Below are positions 18,106 through 28,682 of a DNA stretch of 64,000 nucleotides, in pieces (positions within the stretch are counted from its first letter, which is position 1; every line of letters starts with the position of its first letter). The DNA comes from Streptococcaceae bacterium. GTDB taxonomy: Bacteria > Bacillota > Bacilli > Lactobacillales > Streptococcaceae. Where the stretch lies: positions 24,656 to 88,655 of the forward strand of contig JAISXW010000035.1 of the NCBI GenBank assembly GCA_031270325.1, read 5' to 3'. The notes beneath the pieces were generated by a model, which saw only the letters and a program-made list of their open reading frames with translations, was not told the DNA's origin and did not search any database. The translations under genes were made by a program, and so were the position numbers.

Positions 18106-18149
18106 CTAAAGCTCAACCACCTTTGTTATTACAACACAATAATCTTAAG

Positions 18150-18190
18150 TGAAAAAATTAAAAAAGCACAATTACGTCTGGCTTTTTCAA
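18150..18190 (-). terminator. Weak terminator after the secreted-protein gene
   Basis: AAAAAGC and GCTTTTTT form a 7-bp stem around about 13 nt, followed by more T on the minus strand. It separates the gene at 18246-19337 from the eps promoter. Confidence 0.45.
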
Positions 18191-18245
18191 TTATCAGCTC
18201 ATTGTACCTTTTTAATAGCTTCTATATTTTTAACAATTGATACAA

Positions 18246-19337
18246 TTATTTGACGATATTCGGGAAAACCGTTGGGAAAATGCCATCAGTAGCACAATAT
18301 CCCGGTTGATAAGCATTAGCTTGTAAGTCACTAGCATTGCCCGTCAAATTAATCGTTGTAATTGCAGAAGAATGAACACCTTCGTTAACTGCCATCCATC
18401 CAGTCGTTACTAATGCGTTTGTAAATCCGTTGTCCGACAAGTCAATTGTTTTGAAAGTTGATACACTACTATTTTGTAATCCTAAGCGCCAAAATAACTG
18501 AGCTGTAATATCTGGATCAATGCTATTTGCTGCCTTAAATACGCCAGCCAAATTAACCCCACTCACACCTGCTGTGTTCAAAATTTGATCACGATATTCT
18601 CCTAAACGAGTCGTAATGTAATCTTGACAATCATTTTGATTTAACCAGGTATTGCCTTCCATGCCCCCGTAATAATGTTTAACTGCCCAGACTAAGAAAT
18701 CAGACATATCTGATCCTGTCATATCTACTACTGGTTCTTTTTCAGGAGCAGGCATCGGTATATTAACCGGTGGTGTCGTAGGATTAATGTACTTGATCCA
18801 ACCATGTCTACCATTTGACGATGTAAAATCACGTTCCCTTGGCAAGCAAACAATTTCATCAGTCAATTTAACCTTGCCTTCGTTAACCATTTCTCGTAAC
18901 GGCAAAGTCCAATGCTGGTAGCCAATTGCGCCCTTATCCAATTCGGCTTCTTTAATTTTTAAAAAATCTTCCACTGTGATTGCAAACCCGTTGGCAAATT
19001 CAGGATCTGAAGCGTTATAAATATAATTTGTAATAAATTCATACGTATATTGATACGCCGCTTGTGTTGGATTCTGCGCACCATAATCAATATCAGTATG
19101 TGTCCAACTAATCATGTCTGGATCTAGGGGGGTCACTTCAAAAATTCGGCTATTTTGATTCTTTAGAATTTCCGATTTAGCAAGCGCCCTAGGTGACACT
19201 TTAGGATAATTGATTGACTTATAGTCCGTAACAGTCTCAGTAGTTGCAGAGGCAGTCTCGGCACTTGCCGAGGCCACTCCCATTACAAAAAGCAATGACG
19301 TTGAAGCCACTAAGGCTAAAGTTTTCTTTACATTCAT
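18246..19337 (-). CDS. Secreted protein of unknown function with LRR-like tail
   Basis: 363 aa from the ATG at 19337, chosen because AAGGAGAG lies just upstream and the product then begins with a clean signal peptide (MNVKKTLALVASTSLLFVMG, cleavage near ASA-ET). I do not recognise the family. The mature part is soluble, has a short Pro-rich stretch (about residues 175-195) and near the C-terminus two short leucine-rich-repeat-like strands (TIDLSDNGF and TINLTGNAS). No LPxTG or membrane anchor is seen, so it is probably released or bound non-covalently. It has its own promoter and probably a terminator. The role is unknown; the eps locus next to it suggests cell-surface function only by proximity. 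Confidence 0.75.
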   Translation of the reverse strand: MNVKKTLALVASTSLLFVMGVASASAETASATTETVTDYKSINYPKVSPRALAKSEILKNQNSRIFEVTPLDPDMISWTHTDIDYGAQNPTQAAYQYTYEFITNYIYNASDPEFANGFAITVEDFLKIKEAELDKGAIGYQHWTLPLREMVNEGKVKLTDEIVCLPRERDFTSSNGRHGWIKYINPTTPPVNIPMPAPEKEPVVDMTGSDMSDFLVWAVKHYYGGMEGNTWLNQNDCQDYITTRLGEYRDQILNTAGVSGVNLAGVFKAANSIDPDITAQLFWRLGLQNSSVSTFKTIDLSDNGFTNALVTTGWMAVNEGVHSSAITTINLTGNASDLQANAYQPGYCATDGIFPTVFPNIVK

Positions 19338-19364
19338 AGATGTATCTCTCCTTTTCTGAAACTT

Positions 19365-19393
19365 AGTATAACAAACTAAGGAAGGATATCCAA
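19365..19393 (-). promoter_or_regulatory. Promoter of the secreted-protein gene, flanked by an inverted repeat
   Basis: TTGGAT (19393-19388), 17-nt spacer and TATACT (19370-19365) on the minus strand. The 9-bp arms CTTAGTATA and TATACTAAG bracket the promoter region and could be an operator. Confidence 0.55.
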
Positions 19394-19714
19394 ACAATAT
19401 ACTAAGCGCTCCTTCTGTTTTCGCTTGCTGATAACGGCAACAAACACAACACAAGGACATTTGTTCACTCTTTCAATTATACATTAAAATAACACGATTA
19501 AAAGAACTTGGATTCCAGATAAACAATCTCAAAACAGAAAAATGACAAAATACTCGAAAATAATCTGAAATTCCTGATTTCATTCACTATGTTTATAAAA
19601 ACTACACAAAAATAGAAATGAGGTAGGCGTTTTAGTTATAAAAAGCCCATTTCCTTACCATTTCCCCCACCTGTGTCATTTCTAGCGACGTGTCGAGTAT
19701 ATCAGCAAGCCAAC

Positions 19715-19875
19715 CTCGCTAAATAAAAACGAGGACAGCGCCATTAAAAGTGAAACGAGTTCTACAAATAATAGAACGAGTTCTATAAAAAATAGAACGA
19801 GTTCTATAAAAAATAGAACGAGTTCTATAAATAATAGAACGAGTTCTACAAATAATAGAACAAGTGCCACAAAAA
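19715..19875 (+). repeat. 21-bp palindromic tandem array 2
   Basis: Five good copies of the same 21-bp unit as array 1 (core TAGAACGAGTTCTA), preceded by two diverged units and ended by a degenerate one (ACAAGTGCC). The upstream flank (AGCGACGT ... AGCAAGCCAA) resembles that of array 3. The rest of 19338-19988 shows no gene that I can support. Confidence 0.88.
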
Positions 19876-19988
19876 AACCAAAGGCACTAGGTTCGTCCCT
19901 TCGGTTTTGATTTATTCGGTTGGTCAACGCTTATGCGGTTTGACCGCTAGAGCAGGGTTGTAGGGCAGCGCTGTTGAGTGCTTTGCTG

Positions 19989-20243
19989 TCACTCGATTTT
20001 ATCTTCCAATTTAATCTCAAAGGTCAGCGTGCCGGTGTAAATGCCTGAGTATTGCGGTGTTTCGTTGGCACGTTTGAGGGTCAGGGTTTGGATCTTATTG
20101 CTGCCGTCTTGGACGATGAGTTGATTGGTGCTGCCGAAGATTTGGCTGGTGTCAATCGTTAAGGGTGGTGCGCCTGCTAGCGTGACTTTGAGGATTTTTT
20201 GGGTTGAGATTTTGAGTTGTTTCTCATTGTCCGCCATGTGCAC
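19989..20243 (-). CDS. Small protein, possible fragment of a WxL-type surface protein
   Basis: Up to 84 aa from a GTG at 20243, or 82 from the ATG at 20237. There is no signal peptide and no clear ribosome-binding site. The C-terminal YSGIYTGTLTFEIKL resembles the last strands of WxL-like or pilin-like beta domains, and a DUF916 (WxL-interacting) gene lies divergently 300 bp away. It may be the remnant of a larger cell-wall protein. Low confidence that it is expressed. Confidence 0.3.
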   Translation of the reverse strand: MHMADNEKQLKISTQKILKVTLAGAPPLTIDTSQIFGSTNQLIVQDGSNKIQTLTLKRANETPQYSGIYTGTLTFEIKLEDKIE

Positions 20244-20546
20244 CCTAAGGAACGGTTATTTTTTTTCGTCTTTTTTCAGCACTGTGACGACCAAGCCGAT
20301 CAAACATGCAGAAGCTCAACAGGACTTGAAACATCTCAGTTGCTTACGGGATAGGCACCGTCTTAATTTCCCGCCTTATCGCAAGCTCAAACAACAAGTC
20401 ACACTGCCTTTTAATCCGCTATTTCTTAAATTTTAGTATAATATTTTTTATTTAAACAGAGCTGTGATATAATCTAATCAAACGAACAATATCATTTATT
20501 GACATTACTGGAGCAAGACCTACACTTCTTCAATGGATAGGGGAAC
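20244..20546. other. Intergenic region before the DUF916 gene
   Basis: Divergent spacer. On the plus strand TATAAT near 20475 and, before it, TAGTATAAT near 20435 are plausible -10 hexamers for the DUF916 gene, both with poor -35 boxes. No RNA gene or repeat recognised. Confidence 0.4.
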
Positions 20547-21419
20547 ATGATGAAAAAATTACTCACATTACTTTTTCTATTGGCAAATTTCATCGCGATT
20601 AAAACTACTGCTGATGAAGTCGTTTTTTCTGTCGCCCCAGTTCTTGATGCTAACCAAACCTTAGCAGAGCAGACGATTTCCGCCAAATACCAACCACAAG
20701 AAAAGTTGAGTTTTGACTTAAAGAATCATAGCGACGCGCCAATATCAATTGATATTAAAAACAATATTATTAGTGGTGTCTCGTTTTTGCAAGCCCCTTC
20801 TGCTATTTCAATCCCTGCTGGAGAAAGCCAGAACGTCACGATTCCCTTCAAACCCGAGGCTTTCAAACAAGAGTCTAATGCTGAAAATATTAACACTCTT
20901 GTTTTTAGCGCACAAGATAACAGTTATACTTATCAGGTCAATGCGAGTCCAACCACCCCACCAGACACTGAGAAAATCAGTATTGAAAAAACAGAAGCGG
21001 TATCGGTCAACCAAAAACATTATATTCGAGTTGTGCTTAAAAATAATAGTAACGCTTGGATAAATAATATCACTGTCCTCAGTCATCTCTTAAACCAATC
21101 AAGCCAAGACAGCGAAACACATCATATTAACAGAATTGCACCAAAATGTAAGGCTGAGTTTTTACTCTCAGGTCCACCCAAATTTAAAGTTGGCTTCTAT
21201 TTAATGACAACCTCCATCAATACGGTGAATCAAACTTGGCAGCTCAAAAGTAATCTCACGCTCTCAAAAATACAAGTTACGCGACTAAACGGCAAGGGGT
21301 ACACATTGGTTTTGGGTAAGAACACCCTATTGTTATATCCTCTACTATGTCTATTTATCTTATTAGTCGTGACAAGCATCATCCAAATCCGCTTGATTTA
21401 TAAAGATAATCACATTTAG
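20547..21419 (+). CDS. DUF916/DUF3324 WxL-interacting cell-surface protein
   Basis: 290 aa with a signal peptide (cleavage near residue 22), an Ig-like DUF916 domain (VFSVAPVLDANQ ... SIPAGESQNVTIPF), a second domain (about 135-235, HYIRVVLKNNSNAWINNI) and one C-terminal membrane helix (about 258-280) with a short basic tail. This is the standard layout of WxL-interacting proteins, which bind WxL proteins and peptidoglycan. It is somewhat shorter than the usual 330-360 aa. AGGGG precedes the ATG. A normal WxL operon (WxL proteins plus DUF916) is absent here, so it is an orphan. Confidence 0.82.
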   Translation: MMKKLLTLLFLLANFIAIKTTADEVVFSVAPVLDANQTLAEQTISAKYQPQEKLSFDLKNHSDAPISIDIKNNIISGVSFLQAPSAISIPAGESQNVTIPFKPEAFKQESNAENINTLVFSAQDNSYTYQVNASPTTPPDTEKISIEKTEAVSVNQKHYIRVVLKNNSNAWINNITVLSHLLNQSSQDSETHHINRIAPKCKAEFLLSGPPKFKVGFYLMTTSINTVNQTWQLKSNLTLSKIQVTRLNGKGYTLVLGKNTLLLYPLLCLFILLVVTSIIQIRLIYKDNHI

Positions 21420-21422
21420 AAC

Positions 21423-21457
21423 AAAAAACAACCATTGCGCCCAGTGGTTGTTTTTTT
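21423..21457 (+). terminator. Intrinsic terminator after the DUF916 gene
   Basis: Stem CAACCA/TGGTTG extended by A/T pairs, followed by seven T; the A-run upstream makes it bidirectional. Confidence 0.85.
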
Positions 21458-21510
21458 GAGGGTATTTTGTTAGAATGTAGTGAAAATGTTTCACGATAAT
21501 GGAGAGGTTC

Positions 21511-21705
21511 ATGTACAATCTAGGTGATTTTATCGAAATGAAAAAGCCACACGCTTGCATCATCAAAGCAACTGGCAAAAAAGCGAATCGCTGGGAAATT
21601 GTACGATTGGGGGCGGACATCAAGATTTGTTGCACCAACTGTCATCATCTTGTCATGATGCCCCGCAATGACTTTAACAAAAAATTGAAGAGAATACTTG
21701 ATTAA
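21511..21705 (+). CDS. DUF951 family protein
   Basis: 64-aa basic protein from the ATG at 21511, with GGAGAGG just ahead. It has the family pattern: YNLGDFIEMKKPHAC, NRWEIVRLGADIKICC and a zinc-ribbon-like CxxC/CCxxC with HHLVMMPR. DUF951 genes commonly sit directly before ychF in Firmicutes, as here. Cytosolic; function unknown, and a nucleic-acid-binding role is only a guess from its charge. Confidence 0.85.
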   Translation: MYNLGDFIEMKKPHACIIKATGKKANRWEIVRLGADIKICCTNCHHLVMMPRNDFNKKLKRILD

Positions 21706-21714
21706 GAAAGGAGC

Positions 21715-21750
21715 ATGAGCGATTTAGTTGTCACGATCAAACGCTCATGA
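21715..21750 (+). CDS. 11-codon leader peptide before ychF
   Basis: ATG at 21715 with a strong AAAGGAG 4-5 nt upstream encodes MSDLVVTIKRS and stops 7 nt before the ychF ATG, which itself has no ribosome-binding site. CATGAGCG at the start and CGCTCATG at the end of the leader form an 8-bp stem. This suggests translational coupling, with the leader driving ychF. Predicted only. Confidence 0.45.
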   Translation: MSDLVVTIKRS

Positions 21751-21757
21751 TTTATTT

Positions 21758-22873
21758 ATGGCATTAACAGCAGGAATCGTCGGCTTACCAAATGTTGGGA
21801 AATCAACACTTTTTAACGCTATCACACAAGCAGGCGCAGAGGCTGCAAATTATCCCTTTGCAACGATTGACCCTAATATTGGAACGGTCGAAGTCCCTGA
21901 CCAACGACTGACAAAAATTACAGAGCTCATTCAACCTAAAAAGACCGTTCCAACAACATTTGAATTTACAGATATTGCCGGAATCGTCAAAGGCGCTTCT
22001 AAAGGAGAGGGGCTAGGCAACAAGTTTCTCGCCAATATCCGTGAAGTAGATGCGATCATTCATGTCGTTCGTGCTTTTGATGACGAAAACGTCATGCGTG
22101 AACAAGGCCGCGAAAGCGATTTTGTTGACCCGCTCGCAGACATTGAAACGATTAACCTAGAGTTAATTTTAGCTGATTTAGAATCTGTCAACAAAAGATA
22201 CGCACGTGTTGAAAAAATTGCGCGCACACAAAAAGATAAAGATGCAATTTTAGAATTTAAAGTTTTAGAGAAAATCAAGCCCGTTCTTGAAGCGGGTAAA
22301 TCTGCTCGAACGGTTGAATTTGAGGAAGATGAAGCAAAAGTTGTCAAATCACTTTTTCTATTAACCACGAAACCTGTTTTATATGTCGCCAATGTCTCAG
22401 AAGATGAAGTCGGAGAGCCTGATCACATTGAATATGTTCAACAAATTCGTGACTTCGCAGCAACAGAAAACGCCGATACGGTTGTCATCTCTGCTCGTGT
22501 CGAAGAAGAAATTGCAGAACTTGAAGATGACGAAAAGGCAGAATTTCTTGAGGCAATTGGCTTAACTGAGTCAGGCATTGACAAGTTGACACAAGTTTCC
22601 TATCATTTACTTGGTCTTGGCACTTACTTTACAGCCGGTGAAAAAGAGGTTCGCGCTTGGACTTTCAAACGGGGCATCAAAGCACCCGCTGCTGCGGGTA
22701 TCATCCACTCTGATTTTGAAAAAGGATTTATCCGAGCCGTGACGATGTCCTATGATGATTTGGTTCAATACGGCTCTGAAAAGGCAGTTAAAGAAGCTGG
22801 TCGCTTACGTGAAGAGGGAAAAGAATATATCGTACAAGACGGAGATATTATTGAATTTCGATTCAATGTCTAG
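21758..22873 (+). CDS. ychF: Redox-responsive ATPase YchF (OBG-family)
   Basis: 371 aa from the ATG at 21758 ([10 protein letters not shown], the family start). P-loop GLPNVGKST (residues 9-17), G2/G3 region with [17 protein letters not shown], and NVSEDE in place of NKxD, the change that makes YchF prefer ATP. The C-terminal TGS-like domain ([21 protein letters not shown]) is intact. It binds ribosomes and affects start fidelity and stress responses. Order DUF951-ychF-pth-mfd is conserved, but here the block points toward the origin. Confidence 0.95.
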   Translation: MALTAGIVGLPNVGKSTLFNAITQAGAEAANYPFATIDPNIGTVEVPDQRLTKITELIQPKKTVPTTFEFTDIAGIVKGASKGEGLGNKFLANIREVDAIIHVVRAFDDENVMREQGRESDFVDPLADIETINLELILADLESVNKRYARVEKIARTQKDKDAILEFKVLEKIKPVLEAGKSARTVEFEEDEAKVVKSLFLLTTKPVLYVANVSEDEVGEPDHIEYVQQIRDFAATENADTVVISARVEEEIAELEDDEKAEFLEAIGLTESGIDKLTQVSYHLLGLGTYFTAGEKEVRAWTFKRGIKAPAAAGIIHSDFEKGFIRAVTMSYDDLVQYGSEKAVKEAGRLREEGKEYIVQDGDIIEFRFNV

Positions 22874-22879
22874 AACTTC

Positions 22880-22911
22880 AAAAAGCTGAAATCTCTATTT
22901 CAGCCTTTTTT
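22880..22911 (+). terminator. Intrinsic terminator after ychF
   Basis: Stem GCTGAAA/TTTCAGC, 6-nt loop, followed by CTTTTTT; a partial read-through to pth is possible because only 43 nt separate them. Confidence 0.8.
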
Positions 22912-22954
22912 GACGTTGACATCGCCGTCAACTTTGTGTAAAAGGAGTGTCAAG

Positions 22955-23524
22955 ATGACAAAAATGATCGTGGGGCTTGGTAACCCCGGAGACAACTATC
23001 AACATACGAAACATAATATCGGCTTTGATGTCTTGGAGCTATTGGCTCAAAGGTTATCGCTCACTTTCAAACGTGACAAAACCTTTACTGCAGACATTGC
23101 GACCACTTTCATCAATGGCGAGAGAATTATCCTAGTCAAACCAGTGACATTTATGAATGAATCTGGTAAATCTATCCAACCATTGCTTGCTTATAATGGG
23201 TTAAACACCAGTGATTTGACTGTTATCTATGATGATCTTGATTTATCACTTGGAAAACTCAGACTACGTCAAAAGGGGTCGGCAGGTGGACATAACGGCA
23301 TCAAATCTTTATTGTCCCACCTTGACAGTCCAGAATTTAATCGCATAAAAGTTGGTATTGGACGCCCTAAACATAACATGTCAGTTGTCAACCATGTCCT
23401 GAGTCGTTTTGATCAGGAAGACAAAGAAACAGCTCATATTGGTATCTTACGTGCAGCAGATGCTGTGGCGTATTTTATCGAAACCAATGATTTTAAACAA
23501 ACCGGAAACCAATTTAACGGATGA
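22955..23524 (+). CDS. pth: Peptidyl-tRNA hydrolase
   Basis: 189 aa from the ATG at 22955 (AAAGGAG 8 nt upstream). It cleaves peptidyl-tRNA released from stalled ribosomes. Catalytic residues are visible: Asn10 and His20 in [22 protein letters not shown] at about 69, and the DDLDL stretch (Asp at about 93). Length and motifs are typical. It overlaps mfd by 4 nt (ATGA), a conserved coupling. Confidence 0.96.
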   Translation: MTKMIVGLGNPGDNYQHTKHNIGFDVLELLAQRLSLTFKRDKTFTADIATTFINGERIILVKPVTFMNESGKSIQPLLAYNGLNTSDLTVIYDDLDLSLGKLRLRQKGSAGGHNGIKSLLSHLDSPEFNRIKVGIGRPKHNMSVVNHVLSRFDQEDKETAHIGILRAADAVAYFIETNDFKQTGNQFNG

Positions 23525-26500
23525 AACTTACAGACTTACTTGCTCAAAACACGGCGCTCAATCAATGGCACCGTCAACTTCATCAACCTAAACGAACGCT
23601 ATTCACTGGTGTTCAGGGGACGATCAAAGCTTTTTTAATGGCTTCAGCCTATGAAAACCACCCTGATAAATATATCATTATTACCGATAACCAATACCAT
23701 GCCAGTGAGCTTTACAACGACTTATCTGAACTGATAGGTTCTGACAAAATTCATCACTACTTTTCAGATGATAATATTTTTGCTGAATATGCTGTTGCCA
23801 GTAAAGAGCGAATAGCTTATCGCTTAGATGCCCTTTCATTTTTACAAGACAAAACTGCCGATGGTTTTCTCATCATCCCGATTTTTGCTTTACGCAGTTT
23901 ATTGCCCGACCCAACTACCTTTAAAAGCTACACCATTAACTTTTCAATCACGCAAACTTACGACCTTGACATGATTGTCAATACATTGTCAACTATTGGT
24001 TTTAAAAAAACTCAGCGTGTCATGAGTCCAGGTGAGTTTTCAAAAAGGGGAGATATTTTAGACATCTATCCCCTAGATTTTGAACATCCCGTTAGGCTTG
24101 AGTTTTTCGGTGATGAGGTTGACGGTATCCGATTTTTCGATATTGAAAGTCAACGCTCTCTATCTGAGATTGACCACCTTACCATCACACCTTCATCTGA
24201 TTTTATTTTAAATGATGCTGACTTTGATCGAGGCGTCAACTTTTTATCCAACTTATCTGATTTAACGCCCCAACAACATTCTTATTTCGAGGCACTACTC
24301 ACCTCAACTAATCATCATATTTATCACCCAGATTTAAGAAAGTTTAGTGAGTTTTTCTACGCTCAACACTGGACTTTGCTAGACTATCTACCGGTAGACA
24401 CGCCAATTTTTATAGATGATTTTCAAAAAATTCATGAAATGAATCATAAAATCAGCCAAGAAACTGCTGACTTTATCTTGTCAGAAAAACTACTCAATCG
24501 CTCAATTGATGGTATACAGTATTTGGCAGATATCTTGCCTAAACTTCGCAACTATAAACCAGCAACCTTCTTCTCAAATTTTCAAAAAGGCTTGGGTCAT
24601 CTCAAGTTTGATCAACTGCACAATTTTAATCAACATACCATGCAATCTTTTTTTGGTCAGATTCCCCTACTTCAAGTAGAATTAACTCACTTTTCAAAAA
24701 AAGACTATACCGTTGTTTTGACCGTCAACAAAGCAAAGCAATCAAAATTGACAGATGCTTTACATGATCTTGATATCAACTTTACACTAGCAACCCCATC
24801 AACGATTCAAGCAAAAGCTGTCAACATCATCCCAATCAACTTGAGTCACGGTTTCAATCTATTAGATGAAAAAATCGCCTTCATCACAGAAAATGAAATT
24901 TTTGGTCAAACTAAAAAGCGAAAAACTAAAAGATTGACGATTACAAACGCTGAGCGTTTAAAGGACTATAATGAATTAGAAGTTGGCGACTATGTGGTCC
25001 ACCAAACACATGGCATTGGTAAATATCTTGGTCTTGAAACAATTGAAATATCTGGCCTACACCGTGATTATCTGACGATTCAATATCAAAATAATGATAC
25101 AGTTTCCATCCCTATTGATCAGGTAGACCTGCTAACTAAATATAGTGCTAGTGATGGCAAAATACCTAAAATCAACAAATTAAATGACGGTAGGTGGCGG
25201 CGGACAATCAATACTGTCCAAAAACAAATTGAAGATATTTCTGAAGACTTGATTACCCTTTATGCAGCTAGAGAGAGCCAAAAAGGCTATGCTTTTTCAG
25301 TTGACGATCACAATCAACAAGAATTTGACGAGGCTTTTACCTACACAGAAACTGATGATCAACTTCGTTCTATTGAAGAAATAAAAAAAGATATGACCCG
25401 CGATCGACCAATGGACCGTCTGTTAGTAGGAGATGTTGGTTTTGGTAAAACAGAAGTTGCCATGCGCGCAGCCTTCAAAGCGATTAATGATCACAAACAA
25501 GTGACGGTTTTAGTCCCTACTACCGTGCTTGCTGAGCAACATTATAATACTTTTCGTGAACGTTTTAACGATTTCGGCGTCAACATTGCAGTCATCTCTC
25601 GTTTTCAAACCAAAAAAGAGCAGACGGAAATTTTAGATCAACTCAAAAAAGATCGAATTGATTTAATTATTGGAACGCATCGCCTACTCTCTCAAGATGT
25701 TACTTTTTTCGATTTGGGATTGATGATTATTGACGAAGAACAACGTTTTGGTGTCAAACATAAGGAACGTTTAAAAGCACTTAAAACGCAAGTTGATGTC
25801 CTAACACTGACTGCGACGCCTATTCCTAGAACCTTGCATATGTCTATGATGGGGATTCGAGACCTGTCTGTCATTGAAACGCCGCCAACCAATCGCTACC
25901 CTGTTCAAACTTATGTCATGGAAACAAATTTTGGTGTCCTACGAGATGCTGTTTTGCGTGAACTATCACGAGGCGGACAAATTTTTTATGTTTACAATCG
26001 CGTTGACACAATCGAACAAAAAGCATCACAACTCGCTGAACTGATTCCTGAAGCTCGTGTAGGTTACATTCATGGTCGAATGAGTGAAATTCAACTGGAA
26101 AATACCCTGCTCGATTTTATCAATGGCGACTATGACCTTTTGGTTGCTACAACCATTATTGAAACTGGTGTCGATATTCCAAATGCCAACACGTTATTTA
26201 TCGAAAACGCCGATCGTATGGGGCTTTCTCAACTCTACCAACTCCGTGGTCGTGTTGGCCGATCAAATCGTATTGCCTATGCCTATTTTACCTACCAAGC
26301 TGATAAAGTCCTATCCGACGTCTCCGAAAAGCGTTTAGAGGCGATAAAGGGGTTTACAGAATTAGGGTCAGGTTTTAAAATCGCCATGCGAGATTTATCC
26401 ATACGTGGTGCTGGTAATCTTTTGGGTGCGCAACAGTCTGGTTTTATTGACTCAATTGGTTTTGACTTGTATTCACAATTACTAGAGGAAGCTGTCCAAC

Positions 26501-27009
26501 AACGGCTAGGGAAGACCAAGAACAAGAGACAATCAAATACTGAAATTAATCTCGGCATTGACGCTTTCTTACCGACAGACTATATCTCTGATCAACGACA
26601 AAAAATAGAAATTTACAAACGTATTAGGGAAATCGAAAGCCGAGTTTACTATCAAGATTTACAAGATGAACTCATTGATCGCTTTGGTGACTATCCTGAT
26701 AGTGTCGCCTATCTACTTGAAATTGGGCTATTAAAACACTTTGCTGATCAGGCTTTGGTTGACAAGATTGACTTAAAACATTTTGAGATTGTTTACACGA
26801 TGAGTAAAGCTGCTGGTCACAGGTTGATGCCCCAAGATTATTTTGACGCCCTTTCAAAAACCTCTCTTAAAGCTAGGATTGGCGAGGAAAGTGATCGCAT
26901 GGTATTGCGTTTCAATATTAAGAATCTATCAGAAGCAGCCTATCTTTCAGAGATGATAACTTTCACTGAACGTCTGGCTTGGATTAGGGATGAAAAAACA
27001 GATGAATAA
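23521..27009 (+). CDS. mfd: Transcription-repair coupling factor Mfd
   Basis: 1162 aa. It removes stalled RNA polymerase and recruits UvrA. Domains in order: UvrB-homology modules (about 1-350), the RNA-polymerase-interacting CarD-like domain ([17 protein letters not shown], about 485-550), the RecG-like translocase with Walker [10 protein letters not shown] (about 636) and DEEQ (about 737), [15 protein letters not shown], motif [11 protein letters not shown], and the C-terminal D7 domain. Complete and normal length. It is coupled to pth and overlaps the following flippase gene. Confidence 0.97.
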   Translation: MKLTDLLAQNTALNQWHRQLHQPKRTLFTGVQGTIKAFLMASAYENHPDKYIIITDNQYHASELYNDLSELIGSDKIHHYFSDDNIFAEYAVASKERIAYRLDALSFLQDKTADGFLIIPIFALRSLLPDPTTFKSYTINFSITQTYDLDMIVNTLSTIGFKKTQRVMSPGEFSKRGDILDIYPLDFEHPVRLEFFGDEVDGIRFFDIESQRSLSEIDHLTITPSSDFILNDADFDRGVNFLSNLSDLTPQQHSYFEALLTSTNHHIYHPDLRKFSEFFYAQHWTLLDYLPVDTPIFIDDFQKIHEMNHKISQETADFILSEKLLNRSIDGIQYLADILPKLRNYKPATFFSNFQKGLGHLKFDQLHNFNQHTMQSFFGQIPLLQVELTHFSKKDYTVVLTVNKAKQSKLTDALHDLDINFTLATPSTIQAKAVNIIPINLSHGFNLLDEKIAFITENEIFGQTKKRKTKRLTITNAERLKDYNELEVGDYVVHQTHGIGKYLGLETIEISGLHRDYLTIQYQNNDTVSIPIDQVDLLTKYSASDGKIPKINKLNDGRWRRTINTVQKQIEDISEDLITLYAARESQKGYAFSVDDHNQQEFDEAFTYTETDDQLRSIEEIKKDMTRDRPMDRLLVGDVGFGKTEVAMRAAFKAINDHKQVTVLVPTTVLAEQHYNTFRERFNDFGVNIAVISRFQTKKEQTEILDQLKKDRIDLIIGTHRLLSQDVTFFDLGLMIIDEEQRFGVKHKERLKALKTQVDVLTLTATPIPRTLHMSMMGIRDLSVIETPPTNRYPVQTYVMETNFGVLRDAVLRELSRGGQIFYVYNRVDTIEQKASQLAELIPEARVGYIHGRMSEIQLENTLLDFINGDYDLLVATTIIETGVDIPNANTLFIENADRMGLSQLYQLRGRVGRSNRIAYAYFTYQADKVLSDVSEKRLEAIKGFTELGSGFKIAMRDLSIRGAGNLLGAQQSGFIDSIGFDLYSQLLEEAVQQRLGKTKNKRQSNTEINLGIDAFLPTDYISDQRQKIEIYKRIREIESRVYYQDLQDELIDRFGDYPDSVAYLLEIGLLKHFADQALVDKIDLKHFEIVYTMSKAAGHRLMPQDYFDALSKTSLKARIGEESDRMVLRFNIKNLSEAAYLSEMITFTERLAWIRDEKTDE

Positions 27010-28465
27010 AATAGCAATTAAGAGTTTAAAAGGTGTCAGTATCCTAGCCTTTGCAGGTTTTTTATCCAAAGTTTTGGCTGCGCTGTACCGTTTTCCCTAT
27101 CAAAATTTAGTTGGGGATCAGGGGTTCTACGCTTTTCAGCAAGTTTACCCTTTCTACTCAATTATCACCACCCTATCACTGACTGCCTTGCCAAACTTTT
27201 TGTCTAGCTTAATCCACTCATCTGATAATCCCGAAGACGAGACAAGGCATTTCTTTCAATTGTCTTTTATCTTATCTATTTTGAGTTTTATTATCCTGTT
27301 AATCTTTCATCACGCTATTGCTAAATTAATGGGCCAAGAAAAATTAGCCCAGCCATTAGTCATGGCTACACTCCCCATCTTATTAGTCCCTTTTCTATCT
27401 TTATACCGCGGTCGTTTACAAGCCCAACTTAAAATGACACAAACCGCTTTTTCGCAAATCATTGAACAAGTCGTGAGAGTTTCTTTGATTATCTGTGCTG
27501 CATTATTATTTACACACCTGTCAACTAACGTTTACGTGATTTCCTTTTTAGCAATGTTAGGTTCTTTTATCGGTGGGGTGGTCGCCTTAGGTTACTTAAT
27601 GTCATCTAGTCGTTTAGAGTTTAAAGGTCTATTTGTACACTTTACAGATTTAGCGAGTAAAGCTAAAATCGTTCAAAAATTTGGCTTATCTTCTTTAGTC
27701 TTTACATTTTTCATGGTTTACATGTTGCTTTTACAAATGATCGATGTCTTTTTTGTAAAAAATGCCTTAATGCAGATGCCTCAGGGGATGACCTCTAATC
27801 GTGCCGAAATTCTTAAAGGTATTTACGACCGAGGACAACCTTTTTTACAACTTGGGTTAGTACTGACCACATCAATTCTAACCGATGCTTTACCTCATCT
27901 GACCAAACTGGGCAAAATTCCTCAGAAAATTTGGCACAATGTGGTCCATCTATCAATCGCACTAACTGTCGGTCTAGTCATTTTACTACCCGATATGAAT
28001 GATGTGCTGTTTAAAAGTCATGATCAATCCCTTAGTTTACAACTCTTTATCCTTCAAGTTCCTTTATTTTCAATCATTCAGTTACACCATCATGATTTCT
28101 TTTTAAAAGGAAAAAATAAACTTTCTGCTTTGATTTTATTGACTGGTTTGAGCCTCAAGCTCTTACTCGTCTACCCTTTAACTGTTTCCTTTGGCCTCAT
28201 CGGGACTTCACTTTCAAGTGTCTTAACTTTGATTGTCATCTACTTACTTTATAGTTACGACAATCGTAAAGCGCCAAAAGAATTATTGAATCTTCAATTT
28301 TGGTTGGCGATTATGATGATGAGTATTGTCGTGCTAACCACCAACCATTTTTTGGTGGTTCACGACCGATTTTTACAATTTGCCAAAATCCTCCTCCTAA
28401 CAGTAATCGGAGCTATTACTTTCTTCAAGCTATCTAAGCTGAAGTTTAAAGACTTAATCGTTTAA
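27002..28465 (+). CDS. SpoVB/YabM-type polysaccharide transporter (MurJ-like flippase)
   Basis: 487 aa from the ATG at 27002 (or 491 from 26990), overlapping mfd either way. About 14 hydrophobic segments, with GVSILAFAGFLSKVLAALYRFPYQNLVGD, the typical start of the MurJ/SpoVB branch of the MOP superfamily. In Bacillus a related gene (yabM) also lies just downstream of mfd. It could flip a lipid-linked cell-wall precursor; the substrate is not known. It is followed by an intrinsic terminator. Confidence 0.85.
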   Translation: MNKIAIKSLKGVSILAFAGFLSKVLAALYRFPYQNLVGDQGFYAFQQVYPFYSIITTLSLTALPNFLSSLIHSSDNPEDETRHFFQLSFILSILSFIILLIFHHAIAKLMGQEKLAQPLVMATLPILLVPFLSLYRGRLQAQLKMTQTAFSQIIEQVVRVSLIICAALLFTHLSTNVYVISFLAMLGSFIGGVVALGYLMSSSRLEFKGLFVHFTDLASKAKIVQKFGLSSLVFTFFMVYMLLLQMIDVFFVKNALMQMPQGMTSNRAEILKGIYDRGQPFLQLGLVLTTSILTDALPHLTKLGKIPQKIWHNVVHLSIALTVGLVILLPDMNDVLFKSHDQSLSLQLFILQVPLFSIIQLHHHDFFLKGKNKLSALILLTGLSLKLLLVYPLTVSFGLIGTSLSSVLTLIVIYLLYSYDNRKAPKELLNLQFWLAIMMMSIVVLTTNHFLVVHDRFLQFAKILLLTVIGAITFFKLSKLKFKDLIV

Positions 28466-28498
28466 AAAAGCGTCTAGGCATCAGCCAGACGTTTTTTT
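28464..28498 (+). terminator. Intrinsic terminator after the mfd operon
   Basis: CGTCT/AGACG stem extended by A/T pairs, followed by seven T. Confidence 0.8.
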
Positions 28499-28682
28499 GC
28501 AACCCTATCTTCAGAACTGCTCATGAGGTTTTCTCAAGTTCGTGGGGGGACTTCTGAAAATATCGAAAGAACTTCAGAAATAGGTGAATGGTGTTCAGAA
28601 GTGAATCGTTGAACTTCGGAAGTACATTAATGGATTTCGTTAGGTAAGCGACGTACAGATTGCACATGCAAGCCAAGCCCAC

